From Hermatobates lingyangjiaoensis (lineage: Eukaryota; Arthropoda; Insecta; Hemiptera; Hermatobatidae), in NCBI GenBank assembly GCA_026182355.1, contig JAPFBL010000068.1, positions 1-64,000 on the forward strand: DNA of 64,000 nucleotides, read 5' to 3'. The position numbers and the translations under genes were made by a program. Position 1 is the first letter of the stretch; each line of letters opens with the position of its first letter. The notes under the pieces were generated by a model that ran no database searches, was not told where the DNA came from, and saw nothing but the letters and a program-made list of their open reading frames with translations. Positions 1 through 12,475 of this stretch are shown here, in pieces.

Positions 1-3000
1 AAATCACTCGTTTATTGGAAACAAACGTACATTAAACTAAGAGGTTTATTTTAAACTAAATTTTATAATAATATTGTGCAATACAATATTAATTACAAAA
101 GAGTAGTTGCCTCAAACGAAATTTTCGAAAAAGCTTTAGTGAAATAAGCCAGTAGTGAATTAACTTTCAAATATTTCCATTTTGTTTTTCATGATGCAAT
201 TCCTTATGGAACTTATCTTCAAAAGTTCAACGAAAAGAAATTTAATTAACTTTCCCATTAACAAAACCATCACTACAAAATAAATTAGTCATCAATTTGG
301 CTGGATTTTGATCAACAATATTTTGTGTAACTGGGGGTAATAAAGTTAAATGTTGAAGTTAATGTCAGACTTTTCATTCATAACTTTTATTTCTTGATTT
401 AGAATATTAAAATAATTTTTTTTACAGAAAATTATTATATTTTGGGTATGAATATTAGAATTATTTTAAATGAAATGGGCAAGATCTCTTTGTTGAAACT
501 TAAACATTTTTTAAATTCTTGGATATTGAATAAGTTTTGATTTAAAAATCAAAACATTTTAATGGAATAAATGGTAAGTTTTCTGAAAAATTTATTCAGT
601 TATATGCCAGGTTTATACTACTTTAATTGAAGTATGAAGAAGGTTAAAAGTTTACATATTTATACAAAGTATGAGTACAAAAGTCTAAAATACTCGTAAA
701 TGTAAAGTATCAAAAATAAAAGAAATATTTTAGATTATATAAGTAATATTTTAATGAAATCAATATATTAACTTCAAGACGCTATCGAATAATCGATATA
801 TTATGGCACAGGAATTATTGACAGTTGGAAATTACCAGTTATCATGGCCTCCCATACTGCATTTTAATCAAATATTTATCAACAAACAAAGATTTAACTT
901 TTTGAAGAGTTAGTGTTCCTCTTCAGACTTAAGCTATTTATTTCATGAACTTTTGCCACTCACCTTGCCTTCATTTCTCGGTAATCTGAGTACTGAGTAC
1001 TGAAAGCACTTTTTACAAAGAAGTTTGGAGAGTAGCTTTTTATATTTTTCGATTATGAGTAAAGACATCAAGTCAGTTGTTATAAAACCACTAGCCATCG
1101 TTATATTTCATGAAACCGACTCTGTAATGTGCCATTCATTAATTGAATTCTAGTTGACTACTTATGTGTTTTTGGGATTAGTTTTTAGAACTGTTCGGGA
1201 TAAGACGATATGAATTTAGTAGTTTCACACAACTCTTTTGCTTCATTGTCACTCAGTCAATAGGGATTGCATGGGCAATCGCTAAAGTTGGATAAGAAAT
1301 AATTTGAAGTTATAACAAAGTAATGATAAAGTATTTTACTTAGAAATAATTGAGTTGATGTAGTTTGAGTAATGTAGGTATTAAAGGATAATAAGGGATA
1401 TTAGTGAGTTAGGATTGAGTAATACTGGGAGACGCCACGCGACTGAGGGGAACGGCGTGACATTCATTGCAAGGAAGTCACGTCAACTCTTTAGCCAAAG
1501 AGGCCTACTGTCAAAAGTAATTGTGTTTTCCAACGCCCATACTTAATCCCTTTCACCTTTCTGTTTAAGGTGCAGAAAATGTAGCTCATTTATTACTTGG
1601 CACCCATTTAAGTTATGGGGGAGTCGTATTAACTGGTTGATTCTATATCAGGAGACCTAAATATTACCTCACGAAAGTTGATTATAGTAAGGAAATTTAA
1701 CGAGTGTCGGACATGTACAGGCTTGAGACCGACAGTTCGGTCTCAAGCTCCCTCTGTGACGGCACGCTTGCTTTTCTACCTCCTACATGTAAAATGTACT
1801 GCCATGACTTGTATTTAAAAATATAGCCTTCAGTACTAAAGACAAGTACACTATTTTTTGCTTACCCCTGACACTTACTGTCTAAATTAAACCGTAGATT
1901 GTCAGTTCGCCTTTTTAAGTAATTAAGAAATATATATGCACACTAGCGTCCACAATGTGTCATTGTTGTTTTCACGAATGCCTACTGGTTTTCGCCTTGA
2001 GCCAGTGCAAAGGTTAGAGACTACCACTTTAAGGTTATTTAGTCATGTGATAACACCATTATTCTTATAGGACAAAGTGGAGTTTTACATTTTACCATTC
2101 TCAAGTTCATTTCAATTGATATTTTTAACGAGGGTCTCACTGCATTGACTTGGATTGACTGCTTCATGTTCTCTTTTAGAGCCGGTATTCATAAAAGCAT
2201 CCCACATATACAAAATTTGTAGTCATGATCAAAGGCAACCCTGTAACCTGCAAGCTCATTCTATATGCAAGCTGCCCCGTACCTGTACATCAATCTCACC
2301 AGCTAATGTAAATACATTAATCAAGTTGTCCTTATTCGGGTACCCTTACTTATGGCACTGTTTCATTCAAAACTGCAATTCCTATTACCTTTTAGTATTA
2401 GTTTCAGAACAGAGACCTACTACTCCTGAATTATTGTGCTTTTTTTGTGGGAACGTCAGTTAATATCGCCAGTTAGTACATCAGTATATCATGTAAAAGA
2501 GCTGTTTATGTGTTCCAATTAATTACAAGGTCACTTGCCAAAAAATAATCAGTGCTAATATATTCAGATCTCTTGAAAGAAAGTCAATAGAAAAGCTAAG
2601 GCTCTATAGAGATTGGTTGGGCAAGATTTACTCTTGAAGTAAGTACTTTTACAAGATTTGGATGGCCAGTAATTTTTCGTTTTCATTGCTACTAATTCGA
2701 GAGATCTGGTAATCATGAATCCCCCTCTCAAAAAATCTCGTATATCCACATTTCTGGCATATAGAGGAGCCCTATTAAGTAAGCACATTATTTTGGCAAC
2801 AAACTGCAGATTTTTTCGCCATTGAAGCATTGACCTTGAGTGGATATCAATAGGTCATAGAAAAGTAAAAAAATCATAGTAGCAATCAAAAAGTTAGACA
2901 TAAGAGGAATGTAAATTTTAGAAAAGGTTATTCAAACTAATTATCATTTATTCAAATCTAATTGCAAGTCTTGATGTTATTTCTTCTTTTGTGTAACCTT

Positions 3001-5795
3001 CATGAATATTTGAAAAATGCGATTGTAGATGGTGGTTAGATTAGTTTCTTTTTTTTTGATTTCTAAACTCCGACATAGAAAAAGATTTTCGTGACGACTG
3101 ACTGTTATTTGAACGCCTGGTGTGCAGAGTCTAGGAATAAATGACTAATTTGTGAAAAAAAGTGCTATTTCTTGATAAATAATATATTGCTTTAAAAATC
3201 GACTGCATTACATATGACAAATATATGACAAAAGTTTAATTAGTTATTCTAATAGATACAAAAAGACTAAGCTGAAATACATTAAAAACACTAAATGTGA
3301 TCAGTCATTTTTATAAGTAAAATTCTGTTCAAAATTATCATTGTTATCAATTGAAATAACTTATATTTGAATATTATTAACCTGAATGCTAACAGAACTA
3401 TTCAAATTGTTTGGAAAGAATGTGTATTGTTTTAGAGAAGTCATTTATTTATAATTAACCTTACCATTTTTCTATGTTTGTATAAACCCTTTAGTGGGAG
3501 TAAAATTCACTACAGATATCTGCTAATCCTAATTGGCAACACACCAAATTTCAGTGCCTTTTCTCTCTCATTTTATTTTATTTGTAATATTTTCCGCTCC
3601 ATTTTTAATGTTAGTCATATTATTAATTACTTACTGTTAATTGTCGAACATTAATCTAATGCAATAAAAACAAAATCTTTTCGTTTAAATGTGTAGTTAG
3701 AGATAGTGGTGATGAAATAAATCATTTGAGTTAATAAATTGTCAATGATTTTGATTATATGTTTATATATAATAAATCTGACAATAGACCACTCACTATG
3801 ATTGTTGTTTTAAATGATGAAACAAAAATAAAACAGAAGAAACCTGTACGAGTTAGAAATATATCGATGAAATCCGAAATAAGGGAAATATATACTAAGC
3901 CAGGTAGTAAAAAATTGACGAATTCATTGGGTAAAAACTTTTTCAGATAATCCTGATTCATGGAAATACTAGGGAAAGTGTTGCCTGAAGGTAGGGAAAC
4001 AGTAAAGCCTTTCTGTCAAGATCATCCTCCCGGGAAACTCCTAGTCTAATGCTTTCCCTTGACTTTTCTCTAAAACAAAATGCACGCCAAAATTTAATCT
4101 TCAAGTATAATAGAACTTTTTATTCTAGATCAACCTATATGTCACTTTTTATTTTATAAACTGGTTTATTACATTTCTATACACTAACCATTGATTTTTA
4201 ATTTTCATACAAAAAAATTTAGTCATTTATTTGGTTAACTATTATTTTTACACCAAGTAGGCTCTATCTCCAGAATAACCCCATGTTCCTGTTATGTTTG
4301 TGTCAATGTACCTGACATTTAATTTAGATATTTAAATAGTTAGTCAAGTAAATTCTCATTATTACGAGTATTTTACATTTGATTTACACTTTGTTTACGA
4401 ACTACGTTCGTAGTAGTGTAATGGTTGTAGTGATTTATCAAGATACTAAAAGAGCGTGGTTTTTTCTTTTATTATTATTTTTTAACTAACTTTGATGTAT
4501 TGTTGTTCTGGAATGTTTTAATAACATTCTAGTACAGCAAGTTATTATCGAGAAACACAAAATGAAAACAAATATTCGCTGTTCTTGTTTATTTCACCTT
4601 GATGCCATGTTCAGGAGAATAGGGGAACACAAGAGCGAAGACTTGAAAGGTTTTGCAGACTTTTGAAGTTGTCACTGAATCTTAACAACCTTGCTATCAA
4701 GAAGCAAATTATCATTGCACTTCGTTTCTTCTCTTATCTTTAACTATGACAGTTAGTACTAAAATTTAGAGCCTGTAAATGTGTGTTTTTAATTTATCTA
4801 TTTTTTTTGTTTATATTAAATCTTAGTGGCTTTATTTAGTTACACAAAAAATAATAACTTGTATCTGGTAGAAATTATGAGAACTGAAGTTACTGTTTGA
4901 AACTCATTTTGGCCGTTCATATCTCATAAAAGATTATTCAATTTTCATTACCTTATTTAATATACCAGTTTTTGAAGGAGTTGTAGGTGTTATTTAAATT
5001 AAATGTTTCAATTAAAAGTAGTTTATGATTAATAATGTGATTATGGTTTCATAGTTGTTATTATAGTATTATCAATATTATGAGTGCAATAAATACAGCA
5101 TTCTCAAGGGACTATTGCATCTCCTTTATTGCATTAACCATAGCACCCCAGTCAATTTCAATTCATTCAAAAAGGCCAAAATCTCCCTGCTCTACAGATA
5201 TGTCTTCTGGGATTGGGTTATATGTCCCGAAACATCTCTCCTTCTGCGATGGACAATACCTTCACATGTCGTTAAACACTGTTCTCTGTAGAGTCTTTAG
5301 ACACCATTGTCAACAAGACGGAATTTTTTCATGGCTTCTTAGACTTTTCACTGTTCCATTCAAGAAACGTTTCAGGATTATTCGATACTCAAAGTCGGCT
5401 GGTACTGTTGAGGCTTCTGTATCGGTTTGGCTTGCATAACACCTCAGTTTGAGAAAGATAAGAGAAATGTAATTCAAATAAGAACAATTACTTTCAGCCG
5501 TTACGCAACCCCTTCTTCTCTGTTTTCTGTCTTCTTTCTACAAGGTAAAAGGTAGACCCTGGAGGGTCGAAAGTTGGAGTTACTTAGTAAAGGCACTTCA
5601 AGGCGCTTATTCACTCCATTATTACCCGTAAAATTAAATTAGAGGTGACTTAAATATGAATTTAATGGTACTTTATAAATTATTGAGTGTTTGATATGTC
5701 GCAGATTGCACGACATCAAGGTGTGCCAGGTGTTTTTTTATTATATGCCAGTGTTTACTTTCTGCTTGGTTAAGGTTCACCTGTGTTGCTTTCAG
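1..5795 (+). other. Upstream GABA-B receptor intron (partial)
   Basis: This is AT-rich non-coding sequence leading to the first exon's acceptor. Apart from a SINE-like fragment near 1650-1800 I recognise no gene. A block at about 5080-5440 has more balanced composition and an open + strand frame of 119 codons, but the translation matches no family I know and the minus strand also has open stretches. It may be an old repeat. The stretches 1-1640, 1800-5060 and 5440-5795 show nothing I can name. Confidence 0.7.
1640..1800 (-). mobile_element. Diverged SINE body fragment
   Basis: Sequence such as AACGAGTGTCGGACATGTACA at about 1699 and the following GC-rich hairpin segment resemble the body of the full-length SINE at 22020-22353 (its AACGAGTACCTGAAATCGTA region). 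No tRNA-like head with A and B boxes is visible, so this is a headless, decayed copy. The orientation is inferred from that alignment. Confidence 0.45.
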
Positions 5796-5933
5796 TGCAA
5801 TGCTGCTGTGGGGATGAAGGCGTTCTTCGACATGATGCATGACGGGCCACACAAGGTGATGCTGTTTGGAGCTGCATGCACCCAAGTTACTGATCCCATA
5901 GCCAAGGCGTCTAAGCACTGGCATCTAACTCAG
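5796..5933 (+). CDS. GABA-B-R2: GABA-B receptor subunit 2, internal exon (ligand-binding-like domain, part 1)
   Basis: This 46-codon internal exon encodes part of the extracellular Venus-flytrap domain of a class C G-protein-coupled receptor for GABA. It is open in one frame from TGC (Cys) to CAG (Gln). It is bounded by an acceptor (pyrimidine-rich tract ending TTTCAG at 5790-5795) and a donor (GTAACT at 5934), and both junctions are phase 0. The peptide contains GMKAFFDMM, KVMLFGAAC and KHWHLTQ. These align without gaps to the stretch of vertebrate GABBR2 that begins CDNAKG and ends GWNLVQ, which I recall as the same 46-residue length. The segment resembles GABA-B2 (C at the loop after the FG strand) more than GABA-B1, which has a serine-rich GCSSVS loop there. 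Base composition is far richer in G+C than the flanking intron. The product would act at the plasma membrane as the G-protein-coupling partner of GABA-B1. Family assignment is strong; the subunit is likely; symbol usage is by analogy with insects. Confidence 0.93.
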
Positions 5934-6726
5934 GTAACTTATAATTGTTGTTTATAACATAAAGGAATATCGATAAAAGTGGAAGTTTTTTTTTCTGTAT
6001 TCACTAGTTTTGTGTACTACGGTTGGGGCTCAAACTTTGAGGAGCAGATAAAATAATGGTTTCTTATAGCCAGAACCAGTACTGTTTTCACTTAAATTAT
6101 GTTTCTATGGTCACAATCTACAGTTTTTTTTACACAGAACTAACTTTAGAGCCTGTTTCATTTAAATTAGAACTCTATTATCTAGCTCCGCAGTAAATGT
6201 AGTTAGAACTAGATCTGGAGCCGGTTTCTTTGGACCACAAATTCCGTATTCTGAATTCTAAACATATATATTTGAAGCCATAATCCGAAACGACTTACTT
6301 GAATTAAACAATCCATAGTTTCTCTTTGGGATTAACATATATAAATCTAGAGTGCTAGAACTAGATCTATAGTTTATTTACTATGGAGCCAGAAATTCCA
6401 GAACTGGAATGAAATTTCTATGATCTAGTACGAACATACCTGTTACCAGAACAAGTTTTGGCTTCCTTGACTACCTAGAGCTAGGGGTAAAAATGTTTAA
6501 AAACACCTTTACAAGTTTAATGTATGGTAGAGCTCAAAAGATAATGAAATATGTTGAACATACCTTCAGGTATTAATTTTCATTGAATTATAAATAAATT
6601 AATAAATAAATACATTTATAAATAAATTTTCTTTGAATTATAAATAAATTATGATTATTAAGTTTAAAAAGATGTACATTGTGTTTTGCTTATAGTGGCA
6701 TGCGTGTTCAAAAAAGAATAGTAAAG

Positions 6727-6753
6727 TTATTATTATTATTATTATTATTATTA
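6727..6753. repeat. (ATT)n microsatellite
   Basis: About nine uninterrupted TTA/ATT units. Confidence 0.9.
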
Positions 6754-7101
6754 GCACAGCAGAGGTTTATTATGTACTAACGAAGAATGTTCAAAATTTC
6801 TTTCGATTTTTATTTCGAAAATCCCCTTCCACTCAACTGGTTTCGGAATTACGTATCACTTATATCGTATATTATCATGCATTCATACCTAGCATTCGGT
6901 TTTTTTCATATTGATTACCTATTTGATGGCATATTCTACCAATTTATTATACAATTATAATTCAATCTTTATCTGTTAAGTATTGTTAAGATTTAATTAC
7001 TTAAGTTTAATGTGTTATTGTATCTGTTATTAAGGCTTCTTCGTATTTTTCCTTAAATCAGTGTGTTAGTGGTTTAGATAAGACATCTGTTGGTTTTTAA
7101 T

Positions 7102-7433
7102 CAATGGTCGCGAACCTTTTTTGACCCTTCGCTCACCAAGACAAAACAAAAACATTTGCAACCAAATCTACTATGTGAACAAATCTACAGAGCTAAAAAA
7201 ACGAAACACTGAAAAGTCTAATAACAATTTTTACCAATAGTAGTTAACGAGAGGCTTCTTTCATTAACTGTTAATGAGTTCACAACGGTTTCGCTGCCTC
7301 ATTAGAAGAACGTTGTGTGTTGGTGTTCAATATGAATCCATATTGCAGGTAGTCGATGAATATTATCTACAGGTCTTCCTCACTTTGGGCAGTGTTACAA
7401 ATAAAAATATTTGAACAGCGTTGGCGACCACTG
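7102..7433. mobile_element. hAT-like non-autonomous DNA transposon, 332 bp
   Basis: The ends form terminal inverted repeats: the left end reads CAATGGTCGCGAAC and the right end, reverse-complemented, reads CAGTGGTCGCCAAC. The flanks TTTTTAAT (7094-7101) and GTTTAAAT (7434-7441) are 8 bp and match at 6 of 8 positions, as expected of an aged hAT target-site duplication. The interior has no transposase frame. A similar terminus (CAGCGGTCGCCAATC) occurs at about 43611. The superfamily is inferred from the CAG-type end and the 8-bp duplication. Confidence 0.6.
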
Positions 7434-8475
7434 GTTTAAATAGTTCTAATCCTTCCCTTATTGTCAGTTTGTCTTTGAAGCCTTCTATGTTGTACGCCTT
7501 CTAGTTCTTCATACTGTCAGATTTGCATCTACATGTCTTAAATGATTGTATAAATTAGAAACAGTTTTATTTAAAAAAATGAATGTCTTCAGTATAATAT
7601 TATTATGGTTTCCAAAACAGTAGAGTACACAAGAGAGGTTTACGAGGTAGTATTGCACATTTTTCATTAATTTTTAAGTAGTAGTTAATTCAAACTCATT
7701 GACACAAAAGTGATTATTAAATACATTATTAATATTAGAAATCCTATTGACGACGTATAACTGCCATTTATTCAAATAATACATCTTTGTATGGATTGGT
7801 TGAATTTCATGAATTGTTTGAAACCTGATAGAGCTTACATGGGTACCTGAAGTATATTACATATAGTTATTACTTTTTCAGAAAGGAAAAACATGATCAT
7901 TCCTACAATAAAACTACCAATTTTTTTTTAGTTCACAATCATCAATGATTAGAGACAATTTCAAAAATTGATATTAATATTTTGGTGTATTTAAATTTTC
8001 TAAACTTTACTTGATTCATTTATGACATTTTTACGCCTAAAAATTTAAGTGTTCGTGAAAAATAAATGTTGACTGATTAATGGATTTAGACGTTTTGGCA
8101 CTCTATGAATGTATTTTTGATGTGTTTTGATGCCTTGATATATGTTAATGGGTGTACAGATGGGTGTGTTTGTTCAAATATTTTGTAAACAGGATGCAAG
8201 TGGCACGGTTTGACTGATATTAATCAAATTTGACAGATTTACAGCTTTGGATATGCAAAGTAACTACTTTTTTTTTTAATAATTATGAAGCATTTAAAAG
8301 TACTTCTTGGACTTTTATGCCAATGCAGATATCAATCTTTTGGTATACATACAAACTTAGTATTATACATATAAAACTTGTATAAATACAAGTATTGTAG
8401 TGTGTATAGCATGGTTGGTATACATACAAAACTTGAACAAAAACACCCATCCACATAAGTCAAGTCATCACCCAA

Positions 8476-8548
8476 AACTATGTTAACTATGTTAACTATG
8501 TTAACTATAAAGTATGTTAACTATGTTAAAAATATGTTAACTATGAAG
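8476..8548. repeat. Short tandem repeat, 9-bp unit TATGTTAAC
   Basis: TATGTTAAC recurs about six times with two short interruptions (ATAAAG, AAAA). I see no further function. Confidence 0.8.
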
Positions 8549-9306
8549 TTCTAGTTTAGTCACATGTGTGATGTAATGTCTTGATTCTTACCATTGCTAC
8601 AGGTAGAAGTAATTTATTGAAACTAGATATCTCTTCCATTGAAAGATGATACGATTGAATAATCAATAATCAGTTAAAATAACTTGAACATAACATTATT
8701 TAATATAAATATACCTGAATATTCACATTAACCTAGTTAGCAAAGTAATTGATAACACATCAGATACAGTCTCTCGGTCTTACTCCATTTAATGATTTGG
8801 TAATACTATATTCCAGACAGTCTTATTTGTCACTTATAGATTCAGATTTTTTGTGAAATACCCTAATCAATTATATTATTATAATTAAATTGCCATACAG
8901 GACTTAATTGCATGATGTTATTTGTTCATTTGGATTATTCAAAAAGTTTATCAATTGTTTTTAAGAAATACAAATATTTTTATCATTATATACAATATAT
9001 ACATGCTCCATTAAAGTTAATTAATTAAATTGATTACTCATTATCATTGCTAATGGGTTTACTTCATGATTAATTTCTTTTATGGAAGTTTTGTCTTCCA
9101 GAATTTATTTCACAATTTTACACATAGTATTATATATTTGTAAATTTTGGTAGCAGTTCTTCCTGTATACAATCATTGTTATAAATAAGAATAACTCATA
9201 CGGAAAAAGAAGCCATATATTAATATACAATTACAGAATAATGAGAAAGTATTAAAAACTGTTTAGATCAACTCCAAGCCAGGCATGACCTCTCCAAGTA
9301 GGGCGT

Positions 9307-9330
9307 ACCCAGGGCAAGGGCACCCTGGGT
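9307..9330. repeat. GC-rich hairpin
   Basis: ACCCAGGG and CCCTGGGT form a perfect 8-bp stem around an 8-base loop, in a locally GC-rich patch (about 9270-9350) of the AT-rich intron. It may be a remnant of a short repeat. Confidence 0.6.
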
Positions 9331-9898
9331 CACTCAAACCTCAACGATCAGAAAAACAACTTAAATCCCCCCACACTCTCTCAATACATTTCACTTTTCT
9401 TATATAAACGAAATATCTGTTTCAAAACTCACTCATATCTTGATATTGGCTGAGTACAGCAGAAACGTGGACTAATTTAACACGTCGAATAATTGGTGAT
9501 ATAGTATATACTCTGAATATGGTAACAAGAACGTCACTTAGGAGAGTTGAAAAGCATATAAAGGAGAAAGTTTCAGTCAAATGTAGTCTTATTTTTTATT
9601 ATATATATATATATATATAATATTTCATAGTAAACATGTGAAATAACAATAAAAGTCTAAATCACAAACGAAATCAGAAAAACAAATAAGATAATTCAAC
9701 AAAATCAGCTAGTATTCGCCATTTTTCTAATTTCTTACTCATGTTTAGACGTTTTTATTTACATAAAACAAATTCAGTAATATATGAACAATTTAATTTA
9801 ATTTAATTTAATGGCTAGATTAAGTGATTAGCATTTGGTTCATTTTCTAGGATGAAAATTGAACAAAACTAATAAAAATAGAATGTGAGTTTGAAGAA

Positions 9899-10082
9899 TT
9901 TTTTAACTAAGAAAATGAAATTTACATTGTTGTTCCTTTAAATAATGTAAATTTCATTTTCTTAGTTAAAAAATGCTTACTTCTGCCTATGAAGAAGGTT
10001 TTAAATAGAACCGAAACGTTGGCAACGAGAGTTTAATTTTTTATCCTGGAAAATTGACCGAACCCCGATTAGAGAACATACC
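9899..10082 (+). mobile_element. Foldback element with CTGANGA/GAAAC-like motif (family B)
   Basis: A near-perfect inverted repeat of about 30 bp (arms at 9899-9930 and 9941-9971, TTTTTTAACTAAG... and its complement) is followed by the conserved segment 9980-10080. That segment contains ATGAAGA, one A, the stem GGTT/AACC and GAAACGTTGG. The same body recurs at 12100-12200, 25670-25830 and 61300-61568, each time next to (TA)n. It is a non-coding dispersed family, possibly derived from Penelope-like or other retroelement ends. Confidence 0.6.
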
Positions 10083-10130
<48 letters not shown>

Positions 10131-10131
10131 T
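10083..10131. repeat. (TA)n microsatellite
   Basis: Two TA runs are separated by a single phase break and directly abut the family B foldback. Confidence 0.9.
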
Positions 10132-11550
10132 AATGACAGTTGAACTACTCGGTCTATTTAGTTTGTAAAACTAGACAAATAGTACGTGTGGTTCTATTAT
10201 TACAAGTTTTTGCACTGTAGCTCATTCGAATGATTGTTGGCCTCGATTCTCTAACAATTAAATCATACTGCTAGACCGCACTTCCCACATTCATGGTTAT
10301 TCTTGCATATAAACTAATAATCCCTAATTTATATCTCTGAATATTGCCAAATCTAATTGTGAATAACGTTAAACTGCTGCAATCGTCTGCTACCCAAAAA
10401 GAAATTTATACAAAAACTATTAATCTTCATCTTCCTCAAGTCTGCTTCTACAAGACAAATATTTATTTCAGTTGATGAAGTTTTACTTTTTACTATAAGT
10501 GTCCTCTTATATAGCTTCAGACCAGTTACAACAACACCTACTTCTCATTCAACCTTGGCTTCGTAGTTAGCGCATAAAAACAATGGGAAGAAAGTCTCTC
10601 AAATACTCTTAATAGCAAATCTATTACCCTTCAGTATTACCTCCAGCAATCACTGTAGGCTACCTTGGACTGCACTTTGACACACGCATGGCATAGTACA
10701 CACACACGACTGAAACGAACAGAGACAGACGATACAAACGCCTTATACGACTCTTAGACAGAAATTCAAGACTCACACTAACAGCCAGACTCTACACATA
10801 CTATCTTGAAGCCTTCTTAGGCTTATGCCATAGAACTTCGTCGTTCTGCCAAACCGTCAAATATTCGTCCTATACAAGCCATTCAATCAAAAATACTTAG
10901 AAAACTCTCACACCTTCCATTTTACGTACAAAATATAATCATTCACCGAGATCTTAAAGTCCCCTTTCTTCGTATCTATGCAAGAGATCGCTACAAACTA
11001 TTCCAAAGTAAACTAACAACTCATCAATACCCACTTGTTCAATATCTTTCTTTACTAGTAATCCTCAGAAACTTCCAAAGACTGCTAAAAAGGCAATAGC
11101 AACGTGACCTTCTTTTGTCATAAAGATTAAATATAGTTACGCTCCAATGGGTGTTCACCCGATTTCAGATACAAAATGATTTCAGCTAAAGGACAAACCG
11201 TTAAACAAAATACTTTGAAACACATGAAATTGTAGAGTCGAAGTAACCAAAAATAGAAAATGAAGCGTCCTCTAATGGTTCATTGTTTTACTTTGTTATT
11301 TTGTGGAATTTTCAATTGTAGCAAACAGTAATATGACATTAAAAATGATTACAACCAAGTTTCACTGGCTGTCATTTGTTGGTCTAGTTTATGGTGACCT
11401 TATTAAAATTTCATTGTTCAAAATGAGTAATTCGCTTGACTTAAGCAACTTTTTAAATTAGGAAAGTCGTAATAATAAAATATTAATGAACTATCTAAGG
11501 TTGAGATAGATTACTTACATAAATTCAAAACATTTTTCCTTCTACAATAA

Positions 11551-11575
11551 TTATATATATATATATATATATATA
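11551..11575. repeat. (TA)n microsatellite
   Basis: An uninterrupted TA run borders the family C foldback on its left side. Confidence 0.9.
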
Positions 11576-11581
11576 CAATTA

Positions 11582-11785
11582 AAAGAAACGGTCCAGCGGA
11601 CTTTTTTAAAATAAAATAAATTCAAAACGAAGGAAACTTCGTTTCAATTTCAGGGCGGAGTACCGCCCTGTCTTCCTGCGGGACTCTTCGCTCTTCGCTC
11701 TTCACACCTCCTGATGACGACGATGGTCGAAATATCGATGTGAGTTATGTCTGTGTCTTTCTGTGTGTTTCCTTCGTTTTGAATT

Positions 11786-11790
<5 letters not shown>
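11582..11790 (+). mobile_element. Foldback element (family C) with CTGATGA-hairpin-GAAA motif
   Basis: Inverted arms AATTCAAAACGAAGGAAAC (about 11619-11637) and its complement (11767-11785) enclose a GC-richer core. The core has a perfect hairpin AGGGCGG/CCGCCCT (about 11652-11669). It also has the motif CTGATGA, C, GAC-GATG-GTC, GAAA at 11711-11732. The left border AAACGGTCCAGCGGAC resembles borders of the elements near 50640 and 55080, so these form a family. (TA)n lies on both sides. Confidence 0.65.

Positions 11791-11824
<34 letters not shown>
11788..11824. repeat. (TA)n microsatellite
   Basis: About 18 TA units lie between a family C element (left) and a family A element (right). Confidence 0.9.
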
Positions 11825-11825
<1 letters not shown>

Positions 11826-11828
<3 letters not shown>

Positions 11829-11945
11829 AAGATTTCACATAAACACGTGAAATAACAATCAATGATCAAACCACAATAAGAAATGGGAAAACAAGACTAA
11901 GATCTTTCAACCGTAACAAGCGGTCTTCGTTGGGTTTTTGACTCA
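11826..11945 (-). mobile_element. Family A element, minus-strand copy with broken hammerhead-like core
   Basis: The sequence GATTTCACATAAACACGTGA followed by AATCAATGATCAAACC and ATAAGAAATGGGAAAAC matches copies at 23990, 55315 and 63148. On the minus strand the segment gives GAAGACCGCTTGTTACGG then TTGAAAGATCTTAGTC. The CTGA part of the core is deleted here, leaving ACGAAGACCG directly after a CCCAA segment. Confidence 0.6.
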
Positions 11946-11968
11946 ACTTTGGTTTAAAGTTGGGTTTT

Positions 11969-12016
11969 TGAATGAACACGTGACACTGTCACGTGACAGT
12001 GTCACGTGTTCATTCA
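11969..12016. repeat. Perfect 48-bp palindrome
   Basis: The 24-bp half beginning TGAATGAACACGTGACACTG is followed immediately by its exact reverse complement, with no spacer. It lies directly beside the family A copy and contains several CACGTG-like boxes. It would extrude as a cruciform or mark a foldback junction. Confidence 0.9.
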
Positions 12017-12099
12017 GACTACAGTTGTTGTTAAAATCCACAGACTCTTTTTCTTTCTAAAATAATTTGTAATGTAATACTTAGTTTTTCTGCTTCAAA

Positions 12100-12240
12100 A
12101 TTTATACTTCTGCCTATGAAAAAGGTTTTAAATAAAAACTGAAACGTTGGCAATGAGAGTTTAATTTGAACTTGAAGAACTGACCGAGTCCCGATAAACT
12201 ATAGATTATGAAGAAGACCACTTGTTTAGGTGGAAAGATC
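12100..12240 (+). mobile_element. Family B body fused to a family A motif
   Basis: CTTCTGCCTATGAAAAAGG, then GAAACGTTGGCAATGAGAG and GACCGAGTCCCGATAAAC, match the family B body. It is followed at 12208-12236 by ATGAAGA, A, the pairing CCAC/GTGG and GAAAGATCTTAGTC, which is the family A motif. The two families thus lie in tandem, probably by nested insertion. Confidence 0.55.
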
Positions 12241-12310
12241 TTAGTCATTATTGTAAATTCCTGTGGTTTGGACGTTGATTTCTACTCTACTCGTTTACTG
12301 TAAAATCCTG

Positions 12311-12372
12311 TTATATATATATATATATATATATTGTGTGTGTGTGTGTGTGTGTGTGTGTTATATATATAT
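12311..12372. repeat. Compound (TA)n(TG)n(TA)n microsatellite
   Basis: A TA run is followed by about twelve TG units and a second short TA run. Confidence 0.9.
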
Positions 12373-12399
12373 ATGAAATATTGAATTAGAAGAGATTGT

Positions 12400-12475
12400 C
12401 CAAACAGATATATAATTAAAGTTACAACTAGAGGAGTTTTAATTATTCTATAGTTGTAACTTCAATTATATATAT
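12400..12475. repeat. Inverted repeat around GTTACAACTA
   Basis: ATATATAATTAAAGTTACAA (left) and TTGTAACTTCAATTATATAT (right) are near-perfect complements, with a short AT-rich loop containing a second pairing. It is probably a small foldback element. Confidence 0.65.

Noticed and set aside
5673..5924. Minus-strand frame of 83 codons opposite the first exon
   Set aside because: It is the antisense shadow of the receptor exon.
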